Origin: Anaerolineae bacterium | GTDB lineage: Bacteria; Chloroflexota; Anaerolineae; Promineifilales; Promineifilaceae | Direction: 5' to 3' | NCBI GenBank assembly: GCA_030425205.1 | Contig: JAUIAP010000001.1 | Location: forward strand, 248,001-312,000 | DNA length: 64,000 nucleotides | In this document: in pieces, positions 1 through 9,379 of the stretch | Layout of the letters: each line of letters opens with the position of its first letter | Numbering within the stretch: position 1 is the stretch's first letter | Position numbers and translations under genes: made by a program | The notes under the pieces: generated by a model | Databases searched by the model: none | Told to the model about the DNA's origin: nothing | The model's input: only the letters and a program-made list of their open reading frames with translations

Positions 1-70
1 TCCTACTCGTTTGTCCTCACAGCGCAACATTCGGGTCGAGATGCCCCAACCTATCCTGTAAACTTCTAGC

Positions 71-934
71 ATGACAAATCAACAAGCAAACGACTACCAA
101 ACAGTTGCCGATGCGATCCATTATCTGGAGCAGAATTTCCGCAAGCAGCCATCGCTCGATGAGATTGCCGCCAGTGTCCATCTGAGCAAATATCACTTTC
201 AACGCCTCTTCAAACGTTGGGCGGGTGTCTCACCGACGCAATTTTTGCACTATTTGACAGTCGAGTATGCCAAACAAAATTTGCAACAGGCCGACACCGT
301 TTTTAACACAGCCCTCGACGCTGGATTGTCGAGCGCGGGACGTCTACACGACCTTTTTGTGACATTTGAGGCGATGTCGCCGGGTGAATATAAACGACAA
401 GGGGATGGGTTGACCATCCAATATAATTTCAGTCAGACTCCCTTTGGCGAGATGTTGATCGCGCAAACGGCGCGTGGCGTCTGCGCCCTACGCTTTGTGA
501 GCGATAATCGGGACAATGTGTTAAATGAACTGATGCGGGAATGGGAACAGGCTGAATTTGCTTTTTCGGCCGATTCCAATCTCCCCAACCCCTTCGCAAC
601 CGCACCCGATCCCATCCATTTACACCTGAAGGGAACCAACTTCCAAGTCCAAGTCTGGCAAGCACTCCTGCGCATTCCCGCTGGTCGCGTCGTCACCTAC
701 AGCGACGTAAGCCACGCCATCGGCAATCCACAGGCAACCCGCGCCGTGGCCAGCGCAATCGCTAAAAACCCAGTTGGTTACATCATCCCGTGCCATCGCG
801 TCATCAACAAAGTTGGACAGATTCACAAATATCGTTGGGGGACAGAACGCAAGAAGGCGATGATCGGATGGGAGGCGAGTCAGTCGGCAGCAAACGGCGC
901 GCATAGACATGAAAAGTTGCAAGTTGCAGGTTAA
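71..934 (+). CDS. Ada-like AraC regulator / O6-methylguanine-DNA methyltransferase fusion
   Basis: The protein joins an AraC-type HTH (about residues 10-110, with DEIAASVHLSKYHFQRLFKRW and the AraC-type SPGEYKR end) to an O6-alkylguanine alkyltransferase domain (about 115-275). The alkyl acceptor is Cys241 in IIPCHRV, and the RAVASAIAKNP stretch before it is the usual active-site helix. It lacks the N-terminal zinc/methyl-phosphotriester domain of E. coli Ada, so by family knowledge it should repair O6-alkylguanine and may use self-methylation for regulation, but it cannot sense phosphotriesters through that domain. A TAAACT hexamer ends six bases before the ATG, suggesting a leaderless or very short leader. 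A TCGGCCGA site sits in the variable linker around residue 166. A second, single-domain alkyltransferase lies at 40864-41400. Confidence 0.9.
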   Translation: MTNQQANDYQTVADAIHYLEQNFRKQPSLDEIAASVHLSKYHFQRLFKRWAGVSPTQFLHYLTVEYAKQNLQQADTVFNTALDAGLSSAGRLHDLFVTFEAMSPGEYKRQGDGLTIQYNFSQTPFGEMLIAQTARGVCALRFVSDNRDNVLNELMREWEQAEFAFSADSNLPNPFATAPDPIHLHLKGTNFQVQVWQALLRIPAGRVVTYSDVSHAIGNPQATRAVASAIAKNPVGYIIPCHRVINKVGQIHKYRWGTERKKAMIGWEASQSAANGAHRHEKLQVAG

Positions 935-937
935 GAA

Positions 938-1047
938 CAGCGTAAAGTAAATGTTATAGCATGGTCATTCTCGTGCAGGCGGGAATCTAGCCTTAGAAAA
1001 GAATGGATACCTGCCTGCGCAGGTATGACAGGACTTACCTTACGCTG
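938..1047. repeat. MITE-like palindromic repeat, copy 1
   Basis: About 110 bp with imperfect terminal inverted repeats (CAGCGTAAAGTAA at the left, TTACCTTACGCTG at the right) around two nested short palindromes (GCAGGCGGGAAT and CCTGCGCAGG types). The reverse complement of the whole unit recurs at 61031-61143, and shorter related pieces lie near 14610-14655 and 47470-47500. It encodes nothing. Confidence 0.7.
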
Positions 1048-1099
1048 CATTAAAATCCTTGCAACTTGCGTCCTTTTCCACATAAAACCCCAATTATTT

Positions 1100-1124
1100 C
1101 CGCCGCTCAAGCTGGCGGCTTTTT
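1100..1124 (+). terminator. Rho-independent terminator
   Basis: A CCGCC/GGCGG stem with a 9-base loop is followed by CTTTTT. It lies about 170 bp after the Ada-like gene, beyond the MITE-like repeat. The rest of the 935-1312 gap holds no gene. Confidence 0.6.
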
Positions 1125-1312
1125 GCCTGATTGACAGCGAGATGAACCCATTTCTTCACGCAAATTTCCCCATTTTTACATGAGAATACACAACGAAGCG
1201 AAAACAGCATATTGTTATGGTTCGGTTATAAATTTATAATGCCAGCGCATTCAATCAGCTTGTAGTATTGTTCATAAGTTTGGGTCTCTGAAACTATTGC
1301 TGTATATCGCGC

Positions 1313-3634
1313 ATGTCAAAATTACGTAACTCGCAATCTACTTTTGTACTATCGCTATTCATCACGCTGCTGCCAATTTTGGCGTTTCTAGCCTATCTTT
1401 CAACAGCAGTCGTGTTGCCCGTTGAGGCAGCAACAAATTTCGATTTTGCACTAGTTACAAATGAAAGTGATACGAAGGCGGGCTACTTCAATGATGCGGC
1501 CGAATTTCGCTTCGTTCTCACCAACAAAAGTAGCGGAACAATTACAGTAGAACTTTCTGAAAGCTTGCCCACCGACTTTACAGTCAATTACTCGCTAGGC
1601 TCATCAGTTGAACTGACTGAAAATCAATCACGTGAGTTTACGGCCAGCATTAACACACCGAACAGCGCAACGGCTGAACAAGTCTATGACAACATCGATA
1701 TCAGTGCGACACAAGGTGGCGAAACTGAAACGGTCGATCTGACAATCGTTGTGCTTAATCAAGGTGATATTGGCGTTGATATCTCTGGCGGGACACCCCC
1801 AACTGGCGCAAGAGGTGAAACGGTTGAAATCGACTATGTCGTACAAAATGATGGGGCAAGCACGAGTGATTATGCGGCCGATTTTACATTTCGCGCAACC
1901 AGTCAATTAGGTTATTCACTAGCAATTGCAGAAGGCGGAAATACGGCAAGCGGCTCAGGGACGGCGGCTATCACAATTAGTGATTTAGAGCCCGGCGAAA
2001 CGGCAAATGTGACTGTCGATGTCACCATTCCATCCAATGCGGTCACCGGAACAAGGGATAGAATAACGGTTGTAGCTGTTGCAATTATTGACACATCTGT
2101 CACGGATTCGTTTGATACGAATGTCAATGTCCAAAATCCTGTCCCAACAAACACCTCTCCCCCTGTGACCTACGCCGACGAATACGAACCAAACGACACG
2201 TTGCAAACGGCGACCTCATTGCCTATCAATACAAACCAATGTGATCATACGTTTTGGCCGGTTGGTGACAAAGATTTCTTTAAGTTTGCGACAACGGCGG
2301 GTCTACAATATGTTATCGAGACCGATGTTGAAACGGGTAGTGCTGGAATTGATCCCTTCATGCAACTGTATGATCCACGCGGCAATCCGGGTGTGACAAA
2401 CGATAATCTGGCCCCGGGCGCAGTCGATGCGCGGATCGGGTTTATTGCGGGTGAGACAGCGTTCACCTACGTTTCAGTAAGCAACGTTTCTCCACTCGAT
2501 TCAACGGGCAAAGAGTACTGTATTCGAGTCACCGAGACATTGGTCACGCCGACACTGACACCCACGCCAACAAAAACGCCGACCAACACACTGACCGCAA
2601 CCCCTACCCCAACGCTGACGCCCACGGCAACACTGCTTGGTGACGGTTGTGAACCGAATGAGAACGCGCAACAAGCCTGTTCAATTCTGCCCGGTGAACA
2701 AGTCACGGGTGATTTTGCCAATCCGTTTGGAACAGTAACCGATCAAGATTTTTATAAGCTGTTGGCGGTCAAACGCAATGTGATCTACTCGTGTAGCACG
2801 AGCGATCTTGCGCCCGGTGTCGATACGCGGCTTGAGTTGCGCAACCAACGTTATGAATGGTTGGGCGACAACGATGATAGAGAGCCGAACAATCCAAGCA
2901 GCGGGAGCGAAGTGACGATTCAGGCAAGAGAATCGGGGATCATCTATGTGATTGTGCGCCCCTTTACTGCACCGCCAGTGGACGAGGCAGAGCTTTATAC
3001 CTACAAGCTTGCCTGCGTTGCGCTCGTGCCGACGGCAACCCCGTTGCCAACGGAGACGCTGACACCAACGGCGACACCGATTCCAACCGAAACACCGTTG
3101 CCGCCACCAACTAACACGCCCGCGCCATCATGGACACCGACATCGAACGCCGTTGTGCCGCCGTCCACACCGCGCCCCATTGTGCCGACCCAACGACCCG
3201 TTAGCACAGCAACATCTCAGCTACCCACCGAAACGCCGTTGCCAACAGCCACACCATTTATGTTGCCCACGCCCACGCCGACACCACGTGTCATTGTCAA
3301 TCCAATTCCGACCGTGACACCAGCCGTGACAACGCCAACAAACGTGACGCTCGACGTGCTGTTATACTACGACATTAATAACAACTTTACTCCTGAGGCA
3401 AACGAGGGAGTGATGGATGTGGCCGTGGCAATCTATGACAATCTGACAGGTGATCTGCTTGCGTATGGCACAACGAATGCAAACGGTATGGTGACGTTCC
3501 CTAATTTGACACCGACGGGGAATGCCTTGCGCGTCTCGATTCCATTTTTGAACTTTAATCAAGTTGTGGCTGCGTCGATTGGAACGATGCAAGTTCGCAT
3601 TGCGCCACAGCGAATGCCGAATACACTACCGTAA
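1313..3634 (+). CDS. Exported multidomain protein with two PPC domains and Thr/Pro linkers
   Basis: A signal peptide or N-terminal anchor (about residues 10-40) is followed by two beta-sandwich domains resembling the DUF11/NEW3 type (about 43-270). Then come a PPC-type domain (about 289-400, starting with DEYEPNDTLQTA and containing GDKDFFKF), a Thr/Pro-rich spacer (about 411-442), a second PPC domain (about 443-545, EPNENAQQA, DQDFYKL), a long Thr/Pro spacer (about 572-673) and a C-terminal SdrB/collagen-binding-B-like domain (about 677-773, DINNNFTPEANEGVMDVAV). PPC domains are usually C-terminal parts of secreted hydrolases, but no catalytic domain is visible here, so a surface or adhesive role is inferred. 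The ATG at 1313 has no strong Shine-Dalgarno sequence. The next gene follows after about 140 bp and may be related in location. Confidence 0.75.
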   Translation: MSKLRNSQSTFVLSLFITLLPILAFLAYLSTAVVLPVEAATNFDFALVTNESDTKAGYFNDAAEFRFVLTNKSSGTITVELSESLPTDFTVNYSLGSSVELTENQSREFTASINTPNSATAEQVYDNIDISATQGGETETVDLTIVVLNQGDIGVDISGGTPPTGARGETVEIDYVVQNDGASTSDYAADFTFRATSQLGYSLAIAEGGNTASGSGTAAITISDLEPGETANVTVDVTIPSNAVTGTRDRITVVAVAIIDTSVTDSFDTNVNVQNPVPTNTSPPVTYADEYEPNDTLQTATSLPINTNQCDHTFWPVGDKDFFKFATTAGLQYVIETDVETGSAGIDPFMQLYDPRGNPGVTNDNLAPGAVDARIGFIAGETAFTYVSVSNVSPLDSTGKEYCIRVTETLVTPTLTPTPTKTPTNTLTATPTPTLTPTATLLGDGCEPNENAQQACSILPGEQVTGDFANPFGTVTDQDFYKLLAVKRNVIYSCSTSDLAPGVDTRLELRNQRYEWLGDNDDREPNNPSSGSEVTIQARESGIIYVIVRPFTAPPVDEAELYTYKLACVALVPTATPLPTETLTPTATPIPTETPLPPPTNTPAPSWTPTSNAVVPPSTPRPIVPTQRPVSTATSQLPTETPLPTATPFMLPTPTPTPRVIVNPIPTVTPAVTTPTNVTLDVLLYYDINNNFTPEANEGVMDVAVAIYDNLTGDLLAYGTTNANGMVTFPNLTPTGNALRVSIPFLNFNQVVAASIGTMQVRIAPQRMPNTLP

Positions 3635-3775
3635 TTGCAGTCGTCGGGCGAAAACTGTCTGATAGACTTCGCGCACAAGTCAACAATTTGCAGCTTGCGA
3701 AAAATACCGTTTAGGCTATTGTGAACTAGCTACTTGAGATTGGGACACAGGGAACAGGTAGACTCTGTGTCTTTT

Positions 3776-5209
3776 ATGTTTATGGAAGAACCGACAATAA
3801 CAAATGAAGCCGCAACGAGCCGTTTTGCAGGTCGTGCGCCGCTAATAATTTTTATGATTGCCATGATCGGCGGATTGCTGCTGATCTGTGTTTTTGGCTA
3901 TCTGCTGTATTGTCAGTCAAGCGGCAGTTGTGATGGCAACTTTCTCGGAATTGGAAATGAGACGCCGGTCACCTCACTTGATGGCGTGCCAACGGCGATT
4001 GTGCCAACGGTAGTGGGCGTTGCTGCACCGCAAGGTGATGGCATCGTCGCGCAGATTGGTGACACAGACACGATTAGCCTGACGCTCGATGCACCGCGTT
4101 TGTTACAGGTAGGTGGAGAAAACTTTCCAATCCAAATCGGCCGAACTGTCAACAATCAATGGGACACCACCGTCGAATCGGAAACCATCGCAGTTTGGCT
4201 CGATGGCACGGTCATCAACTACGTCTTGGCGATGATGGACACCGAAAACAATCGTGGATTGATGCAATCGCTTGAGCGCGGTGAGGAGTTGACGTTAAGC
4301 ATGGAAAGCGGCCGCACGCTAACCTTCGACTTCAACACACGCACGCAAATACCCATTACGCAACCCGACATCTTTCGCCAAAATATCCCCGCCATTACGA
4401 TTGTCCTCGTTGGACAAGGCAACGAGCGCATTGTCGTGCAGGGTAGCTACCTGCCCGATCTCGTTGCGCCGAGCATCGACACAGGCGGCAACTTTGAGGC
4501 GCCCAACGTCGCTGGATTAGGCGAACCGATCCAACTGGGTGATCTACAGCTGGCTGTTTCGGCCTTTGACGACCGCCCACAGGCGACTGGTGGATTTGCC
4601 TACTATTTAGTCGATTATCAAATTCAGAATAATGGCGCTGTTCCGTTTGACACCACTCTCCTACAAATGCAGCTCGTTGATGGCGTGGGCAACATCTCCG
4701 TCCTTAGTTTGGATGCGACCCAAGCAGGTAGCTATCCCGCGCTAGGGCCATCGCTCGGTGTTGGGCAGTTGGCGCAAGCGACGGCAGGGTATCAAATTCC
4801 AAATGGGGTCAATCGGGCGACACTCGCATGGGTCGTGACGCGCCTCGATACGCGGGAGTCCATCGAGATTCGGACAAGTGCGCCGATATTGGCTGGGGCG
4901 GCTGATCCCGTGCAATTTGTATCGTTGATAGATGTTTCGGCCGAACTTGTCGCCGATGCAACCAGTCTGCTCATTCGCGGAAGTATTGTCAACAACAGCG
5001 AACAAGTCGTCTCTGTCAACGCGACAGATATCGCATTCACCGCTGGCAACTCGGCGTTTTTTATCCAATCAACCAGCCCACAATTCCCTTGGGTCATCGC
5101 ACCCGGCGAAACGTTCCCCTTTGGCCTGACGGTGCAGAAACCGATCAACGAACCGTCTGCCATCTTCTCAGTCTTTGACAAAAGCTTTGAAATCGGAAAC
5201 TACGATTGA
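3776..5209 (+). CDS. Membrane-anchored exported protein, function unknown
   Basis: The frame is open from a TTG at 3734, but ATG at 3776 or 3782 is more likely because the extra N-terminus is weak. A short cytoplasmic tail is followed by one transmembrane helix (PLIIFMIAMIGGLLLICVFGYLLYC) and an extracellular region of about 420 residues. The central part (around LQLAVSAFDDRPQATGGFAYY to QIPNGVNRATLAWV) looks like the DUF4352/Ig-like fold of lipoproteins and telomere-associated accessory proteins; this is a resemblance, not a firm assignment. It is followed by a clear terminator, so it probably ends a transcript with the exported protein upstream. Confidence 0.6.
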   Translation: MFMEEPTITNEAATSRFAGRAPLIIFMIAMIGGLLLICVFGYLLYCQSSGSCDGNFLGIGNETPVTSLDGVPTAIVPTVVGVAAPQGDGIVAQIGDTDTISLTLDAPRLLQVGGENFPIQIGRTVNNQWDTTVESETIAVWLDGTVINYVLAMMDTENNRGLMQSLERGEELTLSMESGRTLTFDFNTRTQIPITQPDIFRQNIPAITIVLVGQGNERIVVQGSYLPDLVAPSIDTGGNFEAPNVAGLGEPIQLGDLQLAVSAFDDRPQATGGFAYYLVDYQIQNNGAVPFDTTLLQMQLVDGVGNISVLSLDATQAGSYPALGPSLGVGQLAQATAGYQIPNGVNRATLAWVVTRLDTRESIEIRTSAPILAGAADPVQFVSLIDVSAELVADATSLLIRGSIVNNSEQVVSVNATDIAFTAGNSAFFIQSTSPQFPWVIAPGETFPFGLTVQKPINEPSAIFSVFDKSFEIGNYD

Positions 5210-5256
5210 TCTAGCGTGCGTAAGACATGACGTGACCGCTGACAATATCTTAATAA

Positions 5257-5289
5257 TGTGCGCTACAATTTGTAGCGCATATTTTTATT
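5257..5289 (+). terminator. Rho-independent terminator
   Basis: A perfect 10-bp stem (TGCGCTACAA, 5259-5268; TTGTAGCGCA, 5270-5279) with a one-base centre is followed by TATTTTTATTT. It closes the transcript of the gene ending at 5209. Confidence 0.8.
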
Positions 5290-5308
5290 TACACGCGAGG
5301 AGTATTTT

Positions 5309-5659
5309 ATGAGCGAACAAACGCCACAACAACCGCAAAAGCCGCAACAACAACGTCGTATCGGGCTGGAAATTTCCAAAGATTTAGAAGCCGTCTATGC
5401 AAATGCGGCGCTGATTTCAAACACGCCAGCCGAGATTGTCGTCGATTTTGTCCAGATATTACCGCGAATGCCCAAAGGCAAAGTCAAGACGCGGGTCATC
5501 CTTTCCCCAATGCACGCCAAACTTTTGTTAAACGCGCTGGCGCAAAACGTCAGCAACTATGAACATCAATATGGCGAAATTCGCGTGCCGACCCCGCCCA
5601 ATCTGGCGGAAGAGTTTTTCAAGTTCTCCAAGTCTGATGACGATAAAGACGAAGATTAG
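5309..5659 (+). CDS. DUF3467 family protein
   Basis: A 116-residue soluble protein with a Gln/Pro-rich start ([13 protein letters not shown]), the DUF3467 core ([30 protein letters not shown] split over residues 18-47, then [20 protein letters not shown]) and an acidic tail (DDDKDED). The family is small and widespread in bacteria without a known biochemical role. The start is set by a GAGGAG ribosome binding site eight bases or so before the ATG. It is followed by hisF after 39 bp, so co-transcription with the histidine genes is possible. Confidence 0.85.
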   Translation: MSEQTPQQPQKPQQQRRIGLEISKDLEAVYANAALISNTPAEIVVDFVQILPRMPKGKVKTRVILSPMHAKLLLNALAQNVSNYEHQYGEIRVPTPPNLAEEFFKFSKSDDDKDED

Positions 5660-5698
5660 CGGGCAGTAAACAGGTCACAGCTTACTTGTTCCCCAATT

Positions 5699-6550
5699 AT
5701 GTTAGCGAAACGCATTATTCCATGCCTTGATGTCCATGCCGGTCGCGTCGTGAAAGGCGTGAACTTTGTCAATCTGCGCGATGCGGGCGACCCCGTTGAG
5801 CAAGCCAAAGTGTATGATAGAGAGGGGGCTGATGAGCTCGTCTTTCTCGACATCACAGCAACCCATGAAGGGCGTGATACGATGCACAAAGTAGCGCGTG
5901 CGGTTGCCGATCAGGTATTCATCCCGTTTACCGTTGGTGGTGGCATTCGCAGCGTCGAAGATATGCGCGCGATGTTGCGGTCAGGGGCGGACAAAGTGGC
6001 TATCAATTCGGCGGCCGTCCATGCGCCAGAGCTGATCTCGGCTGGCGCATGGGATTTTGGGGCGCAGGCCATAGTCGTGGCGATTGACGCACGGCGGATC
6101 AATGGTCAGTATGCTGTAAACAGTGAACAGTCGGCATTTATGAATGCGCAGTCACCTGATTGGTTGGCGGAGCGCGAAGATTTGCGCGTGACGGCGGCAA
6201 GCCAGTGGGAGGTTTATGTGCGCGGGGGGCGTGTTCCAACTGGTATTGATGCGGTCGCATGGGCGCAGGAAGCGGAGCGACGTGGCGCAGGGGAGTTATT
6301 GCTGACCAGCATGGATGGAGACGGGACCAAGTCGGGCTATGATGTTGCACTGACACGCGCTGTCAGCGATGCAGTTAACATTCCCGTCATTGCGTCAGGG
6401 GGCGCTGGGACTCAACAACATTTTGCCGACGCGCTGATCGAAGGCAATGCAGATGCGGCGTTGGCGGCCTCGCTCTTTCACTTTCGCGAGTTGGCGATTG
6501 CAGACGTGAAAAGTTATTTGGCAGAGCGCAACGTGGCCGTGCGGATTTGA
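5699..6550 (+). CDS. hisF: Imidazole glycerol phosphate synthase cyclase subunit HisF
   Basis: HisF closes the imidazole ring of imidazole glycerol phosphate using ammonia from HisH. The (beta-alpha)8 barrel is recognisable from [11 protein letters not shown] (catalytic Asp11), [27 protein letters not shown] (catalytic Asp130), [26 protein letters not shown] and IASGGAG. At 283 residues it is about 30 longer than usual: an extra segment of about 35 residues (around 134-169) lies in the loop after Asp130, where family members go almost directly to the WEV motif. The frame is open through it. It is followed by hisI with one base between stop and start. hisH and the other his genes are not in the window. 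Confidence 0.95.
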   Translation: MLAKRIIPCLDVHAGRVVKGVNFVNLRDAGDPVEQAKVYDREGADELVFLDITATHEGRDTMHKVARAVADQVFIPFTVGGGIRSVEDMRAMLRSGADKVAINSAAVHAPELISAGAWDFGAQAIVVAIDARRINGQYAVNSEQSAFMNAQSPDWLAEREDLRVTAASQWEVYVRGGRVPTGIDAVAWAQEAERRGAGELLLTSMDGDGTKSGYDVALTRAVSDAVNIPVIASGGAGTQQHFADALIEGNADAALAASLFHFRELAIADVKSYLAERNVAVRI

Positions 6551-6551
6551 G

Positions 6552-6863
6552 ATGAATCTAAAATTTAACGAGAATGGTCTGATTCCTGCGATTGTGCAGG
6601 ATGTTGCGACAAAAGATGTCTTGATGATGGCGTGGATGAACGCCGAGTCGTTAGAGTTAACACAAGAACGGGGCGAGGCGGTTTTTTGGTCGCGCAGTCG
6701 CCAAGAGATTTGGCACAAAGGCACAACGTCAGGCAACGTGCAACGAGTGCGTGAGATTCGCTACGATTGTGATGCCGATACGTTGTTGCTGTTGGTTGAT
6801 CCTGCGGGAGCGGCCTGTCACACAGGCGAGATGAGCTGTTTTTTTCGAGTGCTAGGCGATTAG
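6552..6863 (+). CDS. hisI: Phosphoribosyl-AMP cyclohydrolase HisI
   Basis: HisI opens the adenine ring of phosphoribosyl-AMP in histidine biosynthesis. The 103-residue protein has the whole single-domain family pattern: [40 protein letters not shown] and the zinc/magnesium-binding [10 protein letters not shown] end. It lacks a fused HisE (phosphoribosyl-ATP pyrophosphatase) domain. Its start lies just after the hisF stop (TGA-G-ATG), so translation is probably coupled. Confidence 0.95.
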   Translation: MNLKFNENGLIPAIVQDVATKDVLMMAWMNAESLELTQERGEAVFWSRSRQEIWHKGTTSGNVQRVREIRYDCDADTLLLLVDPAGAACHTGEMSCFFRVLGD

Positions 6864-6893
6864 CTGCTGGGCGTCCCGTGAGGAGTTGCGAAA

Positions 6894-7406
6894 ATGGTTG
6901 AAATTCGAGCGTTCTTGCCGACTGAGATTGAAGCTTATACCAAGATTCGGTTGCGTGCCCTCACGGAAAATCCAGAGGCATTTTTGACAACGGCAGAGGA
7001 TTTTCAGAATCGGCCGAAATCCACAACAATCGCCCGTCTAAAACGCAACTATGAATCTCCTAATGAATGTATGCTTGGCGCATTTGACGGTGACGAACCG
7101 ATCGGCATGATGGGTGTTATTCGAGCGGGAGCAGAAAAGATCCACCACATTGCAGGCGTGATCGCCGTGTTTGTCGCACCAGAATATCGCGGGCAGCAGA
7201 TTGGCGGTCGTCTGCTCGACGCGGCAATCGCCTATGCGCGCACGATGGAAGGCTTGGAGCAACTGCGACTCGGGGTTGTGACTACCAACCAAACGGCGAT
7301 TAACCTTTATCGCAGTCGGGGATTTGAGATTTACGGGACAGAGATCAATGCATTGAAGGCTGGGGACACCTATTGGGACGAGCATTTGATGTGGTTGCGC
7401 CTGTAA
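6894..7406 (+). CDS. GNAT family N-acetyltransferase
   Basis: A 170-residue single-domain acetyltransferase. The acetyl-CoA binding loop is seen as VAPEYRGQQIGGRLLDAAI (Q/R-x-x-G-x-G/A type, around residue 100), followed by LRLGVVTTNQTAINLYRSRGF, the typical last strand/helix. The N-terminus (EIEAYTKIRLRALTENPEAF) matches the small-molecule or protein acetyltransferase subgroup in which substrates cannot be guessed. A GAGGAG site eight bases before the ATG supports the start. It lies 30 bp after hisI on the same strand. Confidence 0.85.
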   Translation: MVEIRAFLPTEIEAYTKIRLRALTENPEAFLTTAEDFQNRPKSTTIARLKRNYESPNECMLGAFDGDEPIGMMGVIRAGAEKIHHIAGVIAVFVAPEYRGQQIGGRLLDAAIAYARTMEGLEQLRLGVVTTNQTAINLYRSRGFEIYGTEINALKAGDTYWDEHLMWLRL

Positions 7407-7533
7407 GATAGCCAATTTGTAAGAGACAACGTGCATACTGTGACCATACTAATGGTAGCTCGGTACTACTGTATATCAGTTCACTGCTCGTCTAGTTCAT
7501 GGCTGGACGGCAACTGTAATCGAAGGTCACAAC

Positions 7534-9303
7534 ATGAAACGTTTTTGTATTTTTGTATTTGGTATTTGCGTTGTGCTGTTTGGGAGTCGGGTTTCGGCCG
7601 ATCCAAACGCACCAATCAACCTCACCGTAGACGCAACTCAGACACAGCACATCATCGAAGAAAATATCTATGGCGTTAACCTCGCCACACCCGAACAGAT
7701 CGCGTTGTGGCAAGTTCCGATCAGTCGCTACGGGGGCAATCCACAGTCGCGCTACAACTGGGAGATTGCCGTTTGGAACACGGGCGATCACTTCTTTTTT
7801 GAGAATATCAATGATCCTGATCCCGGCACACTGCCCGTCGGCTCCCAGTCAGATAACTTTGTACGACAAAATATTACCGGCGGCGCGGAGTCGGTTATTC
7901 AACTGCCGTTGATGGGTTGGGTTCCAAAAGATCGTACTGAAACATGTGGCTACCACTGGGACAAATATGGTTGGCAAACAGAGGCTGACTGGTGGTTCCA
8001 TTGGGGGTGCGGTAGCGGAATTCAACTATATGAAGACGCAAATGGGGTTGTGCAGCAGCAACCGATCACGTGGAATGATCCTGCTGACACCAGCATTCAA
8101 GTCGATGAGACATTTAGCCAACGCTGGATTCAACATTTGCAGAGTCAGTTTGGGGCGGACGGCGTGAAATATTATGCGCTGGGCAACGAGCCGATGATCT
8201 GGGGCAAGAACCATGGGGACGTGCATAAAGAGACATCGACCTATGACTATGTGACGGAAAAGGGGGTTCGCTATGCGAAGGCGGTCAAGGCGACCGATAG
8301 CAACGCCCTAACAATGGGGCCGGGTGTTTGGGGCTTCCAACCAATGATCTACTCTGGGTGGGACATCGAACAGTATTGGGAGACAGGCACATTCCCAGAT
8401 TACAATGCACACGGGCAAAAACCATTTTTAGCATGGTACTTACAGGAGATGGCGGCAGAATCGGCCGATGTCGGCCACCGCCTCCTCGACTATGTCGATG
8501 TGCATTACTATCCACAAGTTTATGTCGGCGACACATTACTCGCGTTAAGTGACGCGGGCGACGACAATGCCCAAGCATTACGGCTGCGCTCAACACGTGA
8601 ACTGTGGGATCGTAATTGGGTTGCAGAAAGTTGGATCAATCAAGAAGTGTATGTGATTCCACGTATTCACGATTGGATCGACGCGGAGTTCCCAGACACA
8701 AAAATCGCCATCACAGAGTACAGTTGGGGCGCCAATGAGCATATCAATGGGGCATTGGCACAAGCCGATGTGCTGGGTATTTTCGGCCGAGAAAACCTAC
8801 ACAGCGCATTCCTCTTTGATCCCCCTACCACTGGGCAACCCGTCGATTATGCTATGCGCATGTATCGCAACTATGATGGGCAAGGTGCAACATTTGGCGA
8901 ACTGAGTCTGGCGGCGACCAGCTCAAACGAGTTTGATGTCGCCATTTTTGCAACGCGACGGGCGGAAGATGGCGCATATACGCTGATGGTGATCAACAAG
9001 ACGAAGCAACCACAAGATATCTCGTTGCAACTATCAGGCATCATTGAAACGGTTGCCACCCCCTTCCGCTACAGTGCAGCCAATCTCAATGCCATTGTGC
9101 AATTACCAGATGCGGTGATTGACAACGGGAATTTAGCGACAACACTACCACAAGAATCGATCACACTGTATGTGCTAGGTGGAACAACCAACCCAACTGC
9201 GGTGGCATTAAGTCACAGTGGGACGACAACATCTTCTATTGGGTTGCCATTGCTGGCTGTCTTGATGGTGGGGATGGGAACAATCGTGGTTCGTCGGCGG
9301 TAA
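7534..9303 (+). CDS. Secreted glycoside hydrolase, GH44-like
   Basis: A signal peptide (about residues 1-22) is followed by a catalytic domain with the features of family GH44 (endoglucanase/xyloglucanase): IYGVNLATPEQ, SRYGGNPQSRYNWE, a long WWFHWGCGSG region, YALGNEP with the likely acid/base Glu219, LDYVDVHYYPQ, and ITEYSWG with the likely nucleophile Glu395. A beta-sandwich (about 470-555) follows, as in family members. The C-terminus is a transmembrane segment followed by RRR, which suggests retention in the membrane or processing by a sorting enzyme. By family it would cut beta-1,4-glucans outside the cell. Family assignment is from motifs only. Confidence 0.8.
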   Translation: MKRFCIFVFGICVVLFGSRVSADPNAPINLTVDATQTQHIIEENIYGVNLATPEQIALWQVPISRYGGNPQSRYNWEIAVWNTGDHFFFENINDPDPGTLPVGSQSDNFVRQNITGGAESVIQLPLMGWVPKDRTETCGYHWDKYGWQTEADWWFHWGCGSGIQLYEDANGVVQQQPITWNDPADTSIQVDETFSQRWIQHLQSQFGADGVKYYALGNEPMIWGKNHGDVHKETSTYDYVTEKGVRYAKAVKATDSNALTMGPGVWGFQPMIYSGWDIEQYWETGTFPDYNAHGQKPFLAWYLQEMAAESADVGHRLLDYVDVHYYPQVYVGDTLLALSDAGDDNAQALRLRSTRELWDRNWVAESWINQEVYVIPRIHDWIDAEFPDTKIAITEYSWGANEHINGALAQADVLGIFGRENLHSAFLFDPPTTGQPVDYAMRMYRNYDGQGATFGELSLAATSSNEFDVAIFATRRAEDGAYTLMVINKTKQPQDISLQLSGIIETVATPFRYSAANLNAIVQLPDAVIDNGNLATTLPQESITLYVLGGTTNPTAVALSHSGTTTSSIGLPLLAVLMVGMGTIVVRRR

Positions 9304-9340
9304 GCAGACAAGCGACTCAACAGTTATCTACATTTAGATG

Positions 9341-9365
9341 CCACCTTGCCAAAGGTGGTTTTTTT
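9341..9365 (+). terminator. Rho-independent terminator
   Basis: CCACCTT/AAGGTGG stem with a short loop followed by seven T residues, directly after the GH44-like gene. Confidence 0.85.
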
Positions 9366-9379
9366 ATACCTTGCACCGA

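Noticed and set aside
1-70. 3' end of an upstream gene
   Set aside because: No open frame with recognisable protein ends here; 70 bp are too few to decide.
2548-3330. Thr/Pro repeats as a signal of an S-layer or silk-like protein
   Set aside because: They are short linkers between PPC-type domains, a common spacer type in exported proteins.
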